DNA of 64,000 nucleotides. Origin: Marinobacterium sp. xm-d-530. Lineage in GTDB: Bacteria; Pseudomonadota; Gammaproteobacteria; Pseudomonadales; Balneatricaceae. Both the position numbers and the translations under genes were made by a program. Under the pieces are notes generated by a model that was not told the DNA's origin, made no database searches, and saw only the letters and a list, made by a program, of their open reading frames with translations. This document shows positions 42,023-51,213 of this stretch, piece after piece. How positions within the stretch are numbered: position 1 is the stretch's first letter; each line of letters starts with the position of its first letter. The stretch covers positions 124,001-188,000 of the forward strand of contig NZ_WBYM01000005.1 of the NCBI RefSeq assembly GCF_013283365.1, given 5' to 3'.

Positions 42023-43003
42023 ATGGGACTTCTAATCGACGGTCAGTGGTATGATCAGTGGTATGACACTAAATCATCCAATGGAAAATTTATTCGAACA
42101 GAGGCGCAATATCGAAACTGGGTTACCCCTGATGGTGCCGAAGGCCCAACGGGTGATGCAGGTTTTAAAGCTGAACCGGGTCGATACCACCTCTATGTCT
42201 CATTAGCCTGCCCCTGGGCACACCGAACTCTAATCGTCAGAGCACTCAAGGGTCTACAAGACCAGATCTCATTTGATGTGGTGCACCCCTTGATGCTTGA
42301 GCAAGGCTGGACTTTTGATTCAGACTTTCCAGCTGCAACCAGTGATCGTGTCAATCAGAAGCAGTTTATGCACCAGATCTATACCCAGTGCGATCCAGAG
42401 TACACCGGTCGGGTAACAGTTCCAGTACTTTGGGATAAACAGAATCAGACCATTGTTAGCAATGAGTCCTCAGAAATTATTCGTATGCTCAACTCAGGTT
42501 TTAACGAGATTGGCGCAAATGATCTGGATCTCTACCCTGAATCGCTCCAAGCGGAGATTGATCAGTGGAATGAGTTCATCTACGAACCCGTTAACAATGG
42601 TGTCTATAAAGCAGGCTTTGCAACGACTCAAGAAGCTTACGATGAAGCGGTGGTGAATCTCTTTAAGCATCTGGACAGACTGGAAGAGAGGCTAACCACT
42701 CGTCGTTACTTAGTGGGTCATCAGTTAACCGAGGCTGATATCAGACTCTTCACGACTTTGATTCGCTTTGACCCAGTATATGTTCAACACTTTAAGTGTG
42801 ACCGTAAACGAATCGCAGAGTACCCGGCACTATCGAACTATATGCGTGACATCTACCAGCAGCTCGGAGTAGCAGAGACCTGTGACCTTGATCATATCAG
42901 ACACCACTACTACCGCAGCCACCCGACTATAAATCCGCATGGCATCATCTCCTACGGTCCAGAGTTTGATCTGATGGCGCCACACGGACGCGAGTTTTTG
43001 TAG
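42023..43003 (+). CDS. Glutathionyl-hydroquinone reductase (YqjG/ECM4-type glutathione transferase)
   Basis: 326 residues, the normal length for this GST subgroup. The catalytic cysteine is Cys63 in YVSLACPWAHRTLIVRAL, and the segments RVTVPVLWDKQNQTIVSNESSEI and LTEADIRLFTTLIRFDPVY are characteristic. These enzymes reduce S-glutathionyl-hydroquinones and detoxify quinone adducts. Monocistronic; it is divergent from tpiA with 198 bases between. Confidence 0.93.
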   Translation: MGLLIDGQWYDQWYDTKSSNGKFIRTEAQYRNWVTPDGAEGPTGDAGFKAEPGRYHLYVSLACPWAHRTLIVRALKGLQDQISFDVVHPLMLEQGWTFDSDFPAATSDRVNQKQFMHQIYTQCDPEYTGRVTVPVLWDKQNQTIVSNESSEIIRMLNSGFNEIGANDLDLYPESLQAEIDQWNEFIYEPVNNGVYKAGFATTQEAYDEAVVNLFKHLDRLEERLTTRRYLVGHQLTEADIRLFTTLIRFDPVYVQHFKCDRKRIAEYPALSNYMRDIYQQLGVAETCDLDHIRHHYYRSHPTINPHGIISYGPEFDLMAPHGREFL

Positions 43004-43005
43004 TT

Positions 43006-43187
43006 GTTGGAGCCTTATCTTAGATGAGGCGATGTAAGGTGACAGGCCTTCAGCCTGTCATCCGCCGGTCAATTTTACCGACAATCTGGAAATCGCGGAG
43101 AGAGTGGATGTCAGGCTAAAGCCAGACAGCGGTGTTGCTAGTTGATATCGAATGAATATCAACGCGGCCTTTCAAGACCGCTCCAAC
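43006..43187. repeat. Composite repeat: family-A element nested between two family-B halves
   Basis: GTTGGAGCCTTATCTTAGAT then GAGGCGAT (43006-43034) is one family-B half. A full family-A element follows (43038-43130, copy 3, with CTGGAAA). After a 30-base remnant, CGCGGCCTTTCAAGACCGC then TCCAAC (43163-43187) is the other B half in the opposite orientation. The outer pair forms a normal family-B element interrupted by family A. It lies between the GST gene and the pgl 3' end. Confidence 0.85.
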
Positions 43188-43198
43188 ATGCTGTCGGG

Positions 43199-43897
43199 TT
43201 AGGGAGCCCAGTAGATATCGACAGGGGTTTTGCTTTGGCGTAGAACAGCGCGCACAGGCATCTCTTCGGTGTCGCCCTCACCCATCGCTTGCTCAAGTAC
43301 CGGCAGTTTTGAATCGCCACAAAGGTGAATAAAGATACGTTTAGCGTGCAACAACCTTTGCAAGGTCAATGTCATACGCAAATGGGGAGCGACGGGCGGA
43401 GTCACACCCATACAGGCTTTAAAACCATAAGGGTTTAACGCTGCCGTTAGCTCTGGTGCATTGGGAAAGAATGATGCGGTATGACCATCCTCGCCCATGC
43501 CTAAAATCACGGCATCAAACTCTTTTGGAAGTTCACTCAGAACCTCTTCTAGCTTGGTTTGACCAGAACAGGGATACTCAGCGTCATTAAAGTGAGGAAT
43601 AAAATGCGCAGCCGCCGCTCGATTCTGTAGCAAGTGTGTTTTTACAGATAGAGCATTGCTGTCTTCATGGGTATCGGGAACCCAACGCTCATCAGCCAGA
43701 GTAATCCAAACCTTAGACCAATCGAGTTCTTGTACAGAGAGCGATTGGAATAGTGCCGCCGGTGTCCGACCACCCGATACGACCAGTGTCGCACGGCCAC
43801 GCTCTTCAATTCCGGCTTTTAATAGCGCGACTATCTCTTCCGTTAAACGACATTCAAGTGACTCTCGTGTATCAAATTGAAACATATTGGACATCAT
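43199..43897 (-). CDS. pgl: 6-phosphogluconolactonase
   Basis: Hydrolyses 6-phosphogluconolactone to 6-phosphogluconate, in DevB/SOL family form (232 residues). VVSGGRTPAALFQSL is the phosphate-binding start, WITLADERWVPDTHEDSNA and LGMGEDGHTASFFPN hold the catalytic histidine, and RMTLTLQRLLHAKRIF is a conserved stretch. Two adjacent ATGs (43897 and 43894) follow GAGG, which lies at the end of zwf; either may be used. It is co-transcribed after zwf. Confidence 0.96.
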   Translation of the reverse strand: MMSNMFQFDTRESLECRLTEEIVALLKAGIEERGRATLVVSGGRTPAALFQSLSVQELDWSKVWITLADERWVPDTHEDSNALSVKTHLLQNRAAAAHFIPHFNDAEYPCSGQTKLEEVLSELPKEFDAVILGMGEDGHTASFFPNAPELTAALNPYGFKACMGVTPPVAPHLRMTLTLQRLLHAKRIFIHLCGDSKLPVLEQAMGEGDTEEMPVRAVLRQSKTPVDIYWAP

Positions 43898-43903
43898 TAA
43901 ACC

Positions 43904-45373
43904 TCACTCGTGCCAAGAACGACCATCACGCTCGATCAGAGCGATTGAACCAATAGGTCCCCAGGTACCGGCGTTGTAAGGTTTCACTTCGTCACCGACA
44001 TCTTTCCATGCCTGAATCAACTCGTCACACCAAGTCCAAGAGGCTTCAATCTCATCACGACGAACGAACAGTGACTGATCACCGACCATCGATTCTAGAA
44101 GCAGACGCTCGTAAGCATCCGGAGTTCGTTGGTTAGGATCACTTTCGCTGAAGTCCAGGTTGAGCGCACGGTTTTGTAGATCCATGCCTTGGTGCATGCC
44201 CAGCTGTTTAGTGACCACGTGAAGACGAATCCCCTCATCTGGCTGAAGACGAATAACCAGACGATTGTTGACGATGTCACGCTGCTTAGGATCAAAAATA
44301 AAGTGTGGGTTATTTTTATAAACCACCACGATCTCGGTCATCTTTTGCGGCATACGTTTACCGGTACGCAGGTAGAAGGGTACGCCGGCCCAACGCCAGT
44401 TATCGACATTGACTCGTAGAGAGACAAAGGTTTCAGTGTTGGACTTAGTCGCAGCACTACCCTCCTCTTCACCATAGCCAACCACCGCTTGACCACCGAT
44501 AGACCCGGCTGTGTACTGACCACGAACGGCACGTTTATTGACATTGGAAGAATTAATTGGGTGAAGGGCTTTCAGAATTCTGACTTTCTCATCGCGAATC
44601 GAGTCTGCATCCAGTTTGCTCGGCGGGTTCATTGCGACCATACAGAGAAGTTGCAACAGGTGGTTTTGAACCATATCACGCATCTGCCCCACTTTGTCGT
44701 AGTAACTCCAACGCCCTTCAAGACCAACGGTTTCAGAAACCGTAATCTGAACGTGATCGATTGCCGAGTTGTTCCACTGTGAACCAAACAGGTTGTTGGC
44801 AAAGCGCAGGGCAATAAGGTTTTGAACCGTATCTTTACCTAGGTAGTGGTCAATGCGGTAGATACGGTTCTCATTAAAGTATTGAGCAACCGTATCGTTG
44901 ATCACCTTAGAGCTCGCCAAATCGTGACCAATCGGCTTTTCCAATACGATACGCGTCGTCTCATTGATTAACTCTGCACTGCTGAGGTTTTTACAGATGT
45001 CACCAAACACAGCAGGCGGTGTTGCAAGGTAGTTAACCATGATTCGACTGTCATCAAGTTTAGCTTTGATCTTCTTGAAATCATCGGCGGAGGTCATATC
45101 GACCTGAACGTAATCAAGACGCGCTGAGAAACGTTGCCACTCTTCAGAGCTCATCTCACCAGGCGCTAAAAATCGAACCAGTGTCGCTTCCACCGCTTCA
45201 ACAAAGGCAGCCTGGTCCCAATCCGCACGTGCAACGCCGATGATCTTAGACTCAGGGTTCAGTAGCTTCGCTTTGTCGAGCTGGAATAGCGCAGGAAATA
45301 GCTTACGCATTGCCAGGTCACCCTTGGCACCGAACAGAACAAAATCACAGGCTTGATGCATTGCATCGTTCAT
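43904..45373 (-). CDS. zwf: Glucose-6-phosphate 1-dehydrogenase
   Basis: Oxidises glucose 6-phosphate to 6-phosphogluconolactone, feeding the ED route with NADPH. The 489 residues show the coenzyme motif LFGAKGDLAMRKLFPAL, the active-site RIDHYLGKDTVQN and NRIYR, and EKPIGHDL. A good ribosome-binding site (AAGGAG) precedes the ATG. The pgl gene follows 6 bases after the stop. A divergent 224-base region shared with the mutarotase holds two palindromes. The regulator hexR, adjacent to zwf in many relatives, is absent here. Confidence 0.97.
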   Translation of the reverse strand: MNDAMHQACDFVLFGAKGDLAMRKLFPALFQLDKAKLLNPESKIIGVARADWDQAAFVEAVEATLVRFLAPGEMSSEEWQRFSARLDYVQVDMTSADDFKKIKAKLDDSRIMVNYLATPPAVFGDICKNLSSAELINETTRIVLEKPIGHDLASSKVINDTVAQYFNENRIYRIDHYLGKDTVQNLIALRFANNLFGSQWNNSAIDHVQITVSETVGLEGRWSYYDKVGQMRDMVQNHLLQLLCMVAMNPPSKLDADSIRDEKVRILKALHPINSSNVNKRAVRGQYTAGSIGGQAVVGYGEEEGSAATKSNTETFVSLRVNVDNWRWAGVPFYLRTGKRMPQKMTEIVVVYKNNPHFIFDPKQRDIVNNRLVIRLQPDEGIRLHVVTKQLGMHQGMDLQNRALNLDFSESDPNQRTPDAYERLLLESMVGDQSLFVRRDEIEASWTWCDELIQAWKDVGDEVKPYNAGTWGPIGSIALIERDGRSWHE

Positions 45374-45419
45374 GAGCTACACTCCTTTGGAGGTGGAAAG
45401 AGTAAATGTAAAAAATTTA

Positions 45420-45458
45420 TGTAATTTTAGTACATTTTGTAGCAAATGATCTACAAAA
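45420..45458. promoter_or_regulatory. Two tandem operator-like palindromes upstream of zwf
   Basis: TGTAATTTTAGTACA (45420-45434) matches the gammaproteobacterial HexR consensus TGTAATTAAATTACA, as I recall it, at 11 of 15 positions. Directly after it, TTTTGTAG-N8-CTACAAAA (45435-45458) has perfect 8-bp arms built from the same TTGTAG half-site as the aceA palindrome. The pair ends 47-85 bases before the zwf start and could also influence the divergent mutarotase gene. Confidence 0.65.
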
Positions 45459-45597
45459 GTGATGAGCTAATTTTATATTTAAATGCACTATACCCCTTTC
45501 ATTTTGGTGATTAGAGCAGTAAAACCTACTATTTTCCTTGAAACTGATACACTTAACAGACTGTTAACTTTTTTGTAATTTTTATACGTAATCCAAT

Positions 45598-46443
45598 ATG
45601 AGCATCGATATTACCCGTTTCAAAGAGCAGCTAGACGCTGTTCAACTGACTTTCAAGAGTGACCTTGCCATCATCTCCCTTTCAGGAGGGCACATACTAA
45701 GCTATCAATCCAATGGCGAGGAGCGGCTCTGGATGAGCCCTAAAGCCAACTTAGAGGCGGGCAAGTCGATACGCGGTGGCATCCCAGTCTGTTGGCCTTG
45801 GTTTGGTGCACACCCAAGCGATGAGAGTAGACCTGCACACGGCTTTGCGCGCACGTCAACTTGGACTCTGGTTGATGCTCAAGATCACGAGGAGTTTGCC
45901 TCTGTTACGCTTGGACTTGAGAACAGCGTTGCGAATCCCCTATTCCCATACGACTGCAGCCTAGCGATAAAGGTCACTCTGACCGACAAACTCAGCGTTG
46001 AACTGATTACTACCAATCTTGGCAATCAACCGATAGAGATCACACAGGCACTGCATACCTACCTCCCTATCTCTGATCTAGACAATGCCCGTATTGCGGG
46101 TCTGAAGGGTGTGGACTATGCCGATAAGCTAAAAGGTTTCGCGCGCGCAACGGAAGATCGAGATTCGGTCGATCTAACAGAGCCAACGGATAGAGTCTAT
46201 TTTGACGATTCAAATTGCCTGATCTTGAATGACAAGAACCTAGAAACACGAATCTACAAACAGAACAGCGGTACCACAGTGGTTTGGAACCCAGGAAAAG
46301 AGACGGCTAACAATATGGCGGATATAGGCGCCGAGCACTACCGTGGCTTTTTATGTATTGAAGCGGCCAATGCGATGGAAGATAAGGTCCGCATCGAACC
46401 GGGTGAAAGTTTTACCCTAAGGCAAGGGATTTACGCAGCGTAG
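45598..46443 (+). CDS. Glucose-6-phosphate 1-epimerase (D-hexose-6-phosphate mutarotase, YeaD-like)
   Basis: 281 residues of the aldose-epimerase superfamily. The phosphate-binding and catalytic parts are SIRGGIPVCWPWFGAHP, HGFARTSTW and the carboxylate in FLCIEAANAM. It interconverts alpha and beta hexose 6-phosphates, matching substrate to the beta-specific zwf product encoded divergently. REP repeats begin right at its stop codon. Confidence 0.92.
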   Translation: MSIDITRFKEQLDAVQLTFKSDLAIISLSGGHILSYQSNGEERLWMSPKANLEAGKSIRGGIPVCWPWFGAHPSDESRPAHGFARTSTWTLVDAQDHEEFASVTLGLENSVANPLFPYDCSLAIKVTLTDKLSVELITTNLGNQPIEITQALHTYLPISDLDNARIAGLKGVDYADKLKGFARATEDRDSVDLTEPTDRVYFDDSNCLILNDKNLETRIYKQNSGTTVVWNPGKETANNMADIGAEHYRGFLCIEAANAMEDKVRIEPGESFTLRQGIYAA

Positions 46444-46850
46444 GAGCGGTATTGCAAAGGCCGCGATGCTTTTCGAAAAATCGACTCATCTTCGATAAGG
46501 CTCCAACAACTCAATGCGAAATGTTGGAGCGGTCTTGCAAAGGCCGCGTGGAAAATCGCCTCATCTTCGATAAGGCTCCAACAACTCAATGCGAAATGTT
46601 GTAGCGGTCTTGAAAAGGCCGCGAGGAAAATCGCCTCATCTTCGATAAGGCTCCAACAGCTCAATGCGAAATGTCGGAGCGGTCTTGCAAAGGCCGCGAG
46701 GAAAATCGCCTCATCTACGATAAGACTCCAACAACTCAATGCGAAATGTTGGAGCGGTCTTGCAAAGGCCGCGAGGAAAATCGCCTCATCTTCGATAAGG
46801 CTCCAACAGCTCAATGCGAAATGTCGGAGCGGTCTTGCAAAGGCCGCGAT
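46440..46850 (+). repeat. Tandem REP-like (family B) array with a 75-base period
   Basis: Repeat starts at 46440, 46524, 46599, 46674, 46749 and 46824: five exact 75-base steps after a longer first unit (84 bases). Each unit has the GGAGCGGTCTTGCAAAGG hairpin, a short spacer (GGAAAATC), the CGCCTCATCTTCGATAAGG hairpin, then a linker with CTCAATGCGAAATG. Units differ by a few substitutions, some breaking pairing. The last unit is cut after its first hairpin. Confidence 0.95.
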
Positions 46851-47004
46851 GCTCTTCATAAGATAGTTGCTAACGGAACTGGTGTCTGGCTTTAGCCTGA
46901 CATCCACTCTTTCCGCGTTTTCCAGATAGACTATAAAGTTGACCCGCGGATGACAGGCTGAAGGCCTGTCACCTTAGATCGCCTCATCTACGATAAGGCT
47001 CCAA
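46828..47004. repeat. Second composite: family-A element nested within a family-B element
   Basis: The last array unit's first hairpin (to about 46850) is followed by a family-A element on the minus strand (46881-46973, copy 4, matching copy 3 closely once inverted). The missing family-B half follows (46978-47004, ATCGCCTCATC then TACGATAAGGCTCCAAC). It mirrors the arrangement at 43.0-43.2 kb. Confidence 0.85.
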
Positions 47005-47030
47005 CGCCTGCTCCTTTCCATCCGTGGAAC

Positions 47031-47107
47031 CGCAGGATACCGTCCGTCCTGGACATGCCCTGCTCCTGCGCGTCCTGCGCTCGCAGGATACCGTCCGTCC
47101 TGGACAT
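47031..47107. repeat. 26-base GC-rich direct repeat
   Basis: An identical 26-base sequence, CGCAGGATACCGTC then CGTCCTGGACAT, occurs at 47031-47056 and 47082-47107, separated by 25 bases rich in CCTGC. It is richer in GC than its surroundings and unrelated to families A and B. It lies just before the eda terminator. Confidence 0.8.
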
Positions 47108-47133
47108 AAAAAAGCCGCCCGGGATGGGGCGGC
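47108..47133 (-). terminator. Rho-independent terminator of edd-eda
   Basis: Stem GCCGCCC / GGGCGGC with a 6-base loop and six T's on the minus strand, about 52 bases after the eda stop. Confidence 0.93.
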
Positions 47134-47184
47134 GAAAGGAGTGCAGATGCACTCAGTTTCCACGACCTTTAGGAAACAGGAGGT

Positions 47185-47820
47185 CTACAGTGCAGAGGCC
47201 TTAGCCACTGCGTCTGAAGCTAGTTTGGTAATACCGTCCCAATCTTTTGCATCAATCAGATCGGTTGGTACTACCCATGAACCGCCAACCACGTTAACGC
47301 TGGGCAGGCTCAAGTAATCGGTAAAGTTGTTTTCATTAATGCCACCCGTTGGGCAGAAACGAACCTGTGGGAATGGACCCGAAATCGCTTTAAGCATCTT
47401 AGGCCCACCCGCAGCTTCCGCTGGGAAGAACTTGAACGCCTCAAAACCAAATTCCATACCACGCATCATCTCGGCAACCGAGCTGATTGCTGGTAGGTAG
47501 GGCATATCAGATTCCAAGCCCGCCTTAAACAGAGCATCAGTTGCACCAGGGCTAATGGCAAACATGCCGCCAGCCTCTTGAACCTGTTGAAACTCTTCCG
47601 GTTTAGTCACCGTGCCCGCACCGACAATGACATCGTCGACTTTGTCAGCAATCTCTTTGATCACTTCAATCGCTGAATCGGTGCGCAAAGTCACTTCAAG
47701 AACCTTTAAACCACCCGCTTTTAATGCTTCTGCCAAGGGCACAGCATCTTCCACGCGTTCAATGACAAGAACGGGCATGACCGGAGAGGTGGTTAACAAC
47801 GCATCAACATTAATGCTCAT
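47185..47820 (-). CDS. eda: 2-keto-3-deoxy-6-phosphogluconate (KDPG) aldolase
   Basis: Cleaves KDPG to pyruvate and glyceraldehyde 3-phosphate. The 211 residues are the family's usual length. The Schiff-base lysine is in FEAFKFFPAEAAGG, and the catalytic Glu/Arg are in LEVTLRTDSAIE; VGAGTVTKPEEF and CPTGGI complete the set. It starts 14 bases after edd, so edd-eda form an operon closed by a strong terminator. Confidence 0.97.
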   Translation of the reverse strand: MSINVDALLTTSPVMPVLVIERVEDAVPLAEALKAGGLKVLEVTLRTDSAIEVIKEIADKVDDVIVGAGTVTKPEEFQQVQEAGGMFAISPGATDALFKAGLESDMPYLPAISSVAEMMRGMEFGFEAFKFFPAEAAGGPKMLKAISGPFPQVRFCPTGGINENNFTDYLSLPSVNVVGGSWVVPTDLIDAKDWDGITKLASDAVAKASAL

Positions 47821-47834
47821 TATTCGAAATCCTT

Positions 47835-49658
47835 TTACTGTTTAGTTCCGAAGAAGATAGAGGCACCCTCTTCCGCACCTGATACTAGAGAACGCATGCC
47901 TGCAAACATCTCACGCCCCATACCGAACTGGTGGGCCGATAGATCCTGAGTCGCGCATTCACGTGCCGCCAACTCAGCCTCATCAACCAGCAGCGTCAGC
48001 TCACCGGTATGCGCATCAAGACGAATCAGGTCACCGTCTTGGATCTTAGCAATAGCACCACCGTGCAGAGCTTCTGGTGTTAGGTGAATCGCCGCTGGAA
48101 TCTTGCCAGATGCACCTGACATGCGGCCATCTGTCACCAGAGCAACCTTGTACCCCTTGTCTTGCAGAGATCCTAAGAAGGGCGTCAGCTTGTGCAGTTC
48201 AGGCATACCGATAGCCGCAGGCCCCTGGAAGCGAACAACCACTACACAATCTTTATTGAGCTCACCCGCTTCATAGAGGGCTTTAAGATCATCCTGCTCG
48301 TGAAGCACCACAGCAGGCGCTTCCACGACGTAATTCTCTGTCGGTACTGCCGAAACCTTAATCACTGAGCGACCAAGGTTACCGCGCATCACTTTAACCC
48401 CACCGTTATTGGAGAACGGCGCTTTTGCAGTTGAGATAACCTCTGCATCCAAAGAGGCTTCAGGGCCTGATCGCCAAACCAATTTACCCTCTTCTAGGAA
48501 AGGCTCTTGGGTGTAGTCTTTTAGGCCATTACCCGTCACTGTCAGAACATCCTCGTGCAACAGACCTGCACTAAGCAGCTCACGGAATAGAAGAGACATG
48601 CCACCGGCCGCTTGGAAGTGGTTGATATCAGCAGAGCCGTTGGGATAGATACGGGTTAATAGAGGCACTACATCAGATAGATCAGACATATCGTCCCAGT
48701 TCACAATGACACCGGCTGCACGAGCCATCGCAATGATGTGCATGGTGTGGTTGGTAGATCCACCGGTAGCCAGTAGTGCCACAATACCGTTTACAATCGC
48801 CTTCTCATCGATCACCTGATAGAGCGGACGGTAATCAGAACCCAAAGAGGTAATACGACAGACCTGTTCAGCAGCGGCTTTCGTCAACTCGTCACGGAGC
48901 GGTGTGTAAGGGTTGATGAATGATGAACCCGGCAGATGAAGACCCATCGCCTCCATCAATAGCTGGTTTGAGTTCGCTGTACCATAGAATGTACAGGTGC
49001 CCGCACTGTGGTAAGAGTCTGATTCACACTGCAACAACGCATCTCGACCTACCTTACCCTCTGCATACTCCTGACGAATACGCGCTTTCTCTTTGTTAGG
49101 CAAACCACTCGGCATAGGACCTGCCGGTACAAAAATAACAGGAAGATGCCCAAAGCTAAGCGCACCAATCAACAGACCCGGTACAATCTTGTCACACACC
49201 CCTAAGCAAAGGGCAGCATCAAACATGTTGTGCGATAGACCAACCGCGGTAGCCATGGCGATGGTATCGCGACTGAATAGACTCAACTCCATGCCATCTT
49301 GACCCTGAGTCACACCATCACACATTGCAGGCACAGCACCCGCCACCTGTGCAACGCCACCCATGCCATTGACCGCTTGTTTAATCAGTTCAGGAAAGTG
49401 CTGGAAAGGCTGATGCGCCGAAACCATGTCGTTGTAAGCAGAGATAATGCCGACGTTGGCACTCTCCATCATCTTTAGGGTGTTTTTATCTTGCTCACCA
49501 CAGGCGGCAAAGCCATGAGCAAGGTTGCCACAAGCGAGTGTAGAGCGAGTTACTTTAGAGCTTTTTGCGGCTTCCATACGAGCGACGTAGTCAGCACGTG
49601 AAGCACGGCTTCTTTCAACTATACGTTCAGTAACTTCAGCTAACTTAGGATGTACCAC
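47835..49658 (-). CDS. edd: 6-phosphogluconate dehydratase
   Basis: 4Fe-4S dehydratase of the ILVD/EDD family that makes KDPG from 6-phosphogluconate. The 607 residues include cluster-binding segments [28 protein letters not shown] and [14 protein letters not shown], then [15 protein letters not shown] and the C-terminal [18 protein letters not shown]. It carries its own upstream palindrome and lies beyond the dctM terminator, so it is probably transcribed separately from the TRAP genes. Confidence 0.97.
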   Translation of the reverse strand: MVHPKLAEVTERIVERSRASRADYVARMEAAKSSKVTRSTLACGNLAHGFAACGEQDKNTLKMMESANVGIISAYNDMVSAHQPFQHFPELIKQAVNGMGGVAQVAGAVPAMCDGVTQGQDGMELSLFSRDTIAMATAVGLSHNMFDAALCLGVCDKIVPGLLIGALSFGHLPVIFVPAGPMPSGLPNKEKARIRQEYAEGKVGRDALLQCESDSYHSAGTCTFYGTANSNQLLMEAMGLHLPGSSFINPYTPLRDELTKAAAEQVCRITSLGSDYRPLYQVIDEKAIVNGIVALLATGGSTNHTMHIIAMARAAGVIVNWDDMSDLSDVVPLLTRIYPNGSADINHFQAAGGMSLLFRELLSAGLLHEDVLTVTGNGLKDYTQEPFLEEGKLVWRSGPEASLDAEVISTAKAPFSNNGGVKVMRGNLGRSVIKVSAVPTENYVVEAPAVVLHEQDDLKALYEAGELNKDCVVVVRFQGPAAIGMPELHKLTPFLGSLQDKGYKVALVTDGRMSGASGKIPAAIHLTPEALHGGAIAKIQDGDLIRLDAHTGELTLLVDEAELAARECATQDLSAHQFGMGREMFAGMRSLVSGAEEGASIFFGTKQ

Positions 49659-49692
49659 TTCCCACTCCTCTGCACCTAAAGGCGTTCTTATA

Positions 49693-49707
49693 TGTAATTT
49701 AATTACA
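49693..49707. promoter_or_regulatory. HexR-like operator before edd
   Basis: TGTAATTTAATTACA is a complete palindrome around its central base and differs at one position from the HexR consensus TGTAATTAAATTACA (recalled). It lies 35-49 bases before the edd start. A further palindrome, ATTACGTAAT (49751-49760), is a possible weaker site. Confidence 0.75.
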
Positions 49708-49763
49708 TTTTAGAGTGGAACCATCTATCTAACAAGAAAAAATTAAATAAATTACGTAATAAA

Positions 49764-49790
49764 AATAAAAAGAGCCGCGGATGCGGCTCT
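49764..49790 (-). terminator. Rho-independent terminator of the dctQM message
   Basis: 8-bp stem AGAGCCGC / GCGGCTCT, 4-base loop, followed on the minus strand by TTTTTATTTTT-like sequence, about 19 bases past the dctM stop and ahead of edd. Confidence 0.88.
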
Positions 49791-49808
49791 TATAATGGGG
49801 CACTTTGC

Positions 49809-51212
49809 TTAACCGGCTGCCAAAGAAGGTAACCAAAGTACAATGGATGGAAACATAAACAGAACGGCAATCGTAAAGGCGTCCGCTATGAAGAAAGGTG
49901 TTACCCCTCTGAAGACATCCTGTACGCTCAAGTCATCCCTAACTCCGGCAACGACAAAGCAGTTGAGGCCTATTGGTGGTGTAATCAAACAGAACTCCGC
50001 CATCTTAACCACCAATATGCCAAACCAGATCGCGCACATTGGCCCTGACATACCAAACACACTGTCTGCTGCTGATACGGCCTCACCACCGTTCAGTGCC
50101 ATGACAGTTGGATAGACGATAGGCAACGTTAGCAACATCATGCCAATCGCGTCCATAAACATACCCAATACCGCATAAGCCAACAGAATCAGCGCCAAGG
50201 TTAGGAAAGGTGACTGATCGAGTGAATTAATCCAATCAGAGAACGCCGAAGGGAGGTCAGCAAAACCTAGGAATCGAACGTAGATCAACACACCCCAGAT
50301 AATGGTGAACATCATGACCGAGAGTTTGGCTGTATCTAAGATCGCTTTGGTCAATTGTTTAAAGGTCATGCCATTAGCAATCGCCATCACCAACACAATA
50401 AAAGCACCAATCGCACCGCCCTCAGTCGGGGTACCCAAAGATTCACCAAATGGGTTGTAGGTGAAAAGAATAATCACCGCAACGACTGCAACAATCGGCA
50501 GTGCAGGTGGTAGCGATTTAAGTTTCTCCTTCCAACTGTAACCTTTAATCGGTGGACCGAGTTTAGGAATCAAAAGAGCCATACCAACAATCAGAGCCAC
50601 ATAGATCAGTGCAGAGACCGCGCCCGGCAAAAAGCCGGCTAACAGCAGCTGTCCAACATCCTGCTCAACAATGATGGCATAGATAACCAAAATCGCACTG
50701 GGCGGAATTAACGAAGCCAAAGTACCGCCGGCTGCAACGACACCTGCAGCAAAGCGCTTGTCATAACCCAGCTTTAACATCTCGGGGATGGCTATACGGG
50801 AAAAGACAGCTGAGGTTGCCACACTGGCTCCCGATACCGCAGAGAAACCCGCCGTTGAAAACACCGTTGCAACGGCCATACCACCAGGCATCCAACCTAC
50901 CCAACGCTTTGCAGCTTCAAACAACGACTTTGTCAAACCCGCGTAATAGGCTAAATAACCTATCAAAATAAAGGTCGGTATAAGGGAAAGCGCCTGACTG
51001 GAGATTTTAGAGTGAGGCACCTGCCCTGCTGTCTTAGCGGCCACACCTAACGCCCAAGTGAAGTCCTCTGGGTCAAACGACTTTTTCGCCCAAAAGATCC
51101 AAATCAAACCAATCATACCTGCAACGGCTGAAGCAAAGGCAACACGCATGCCAAAAACGACAGCGAGCAACAAACCTCCGGTAACGACGATACCAATCTC
51201 AATACTGGTCAT
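49809..51212 (-). CDS. dctM: TRAP transporter large permease, DctM-type
   Basis: Large membrane subunit of a sodium-driven tripartite TRAP uptake system. The 467 residues carry about 12 hydrophobic segments. Recognisable stretches are FSTAGFSAVSGASVATSAVF, AGGTLASLIPPSAILVIYA and the C-terminal MAEFCLITPPIGLNCFVVAG. Substrate cannot be read from the permease. It starts one base after dctQ ends. Confidence 0.93.
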   Translation of the reverse strand: MTSIEIGIVVTGGLLLAVVFGMRVAFASAVAGMIGLIWIFWAKKSFDPEDFTWALGVAAKTAGQVPHSKISSQALSLIPTFILIGYLAYYAGLTKSLFEAAKRWVGWMPGGMAVATVFSTAGFSAVSGASVATSAVFSRIAIPEMLKLGYDKRFAAGVVAAGGTLASLIPPSAILVIYAIIVEQDVGQLLLAGFLPGAVSALIYVALIVGMALLIPKLGPPIKGYSWKEKLKSLPPALPIVAVVAVIILFTYNPFGESLGTPTEGGAIGAFIVLVMAIANGMTFKQLTKAILDTAKLSVMMFTIIWGVLIYVRFLGFADLPSAFSDWINSLDQSPFLTLALILLAYAVLGMFMDAIGMMLLTLPIVYPTVMALNGGEAVSAADSVFGMSGPMCAIWFGILVVKMAEFCLITPPIGLNCFVVAGVRDDLSVQDVFRGVTPFFIADAFTIAVLFMFPSIVLWLPSLAAG

Positions 51213-51213
51213 C

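Noticed and set aside
46440-46850. Possible CRISPR array
   Set aside because: The whole 75-base unit is repeated, including the linker; there are no unique spacers and no cas genes.
46431-46907. 158-residue minus-strand frame made of 25-residue repeats
   Set aside because: It lies wholly in the REP-type array and a family-A repeat. The same peptide appears in other REP regions, so it reflects the repeat, not a gene.
47024-47317. 97-residue plus-strand frame near eda
   Set aside because: Made of the GC-rich direct repeat, the terminator and antisense eda sequence.
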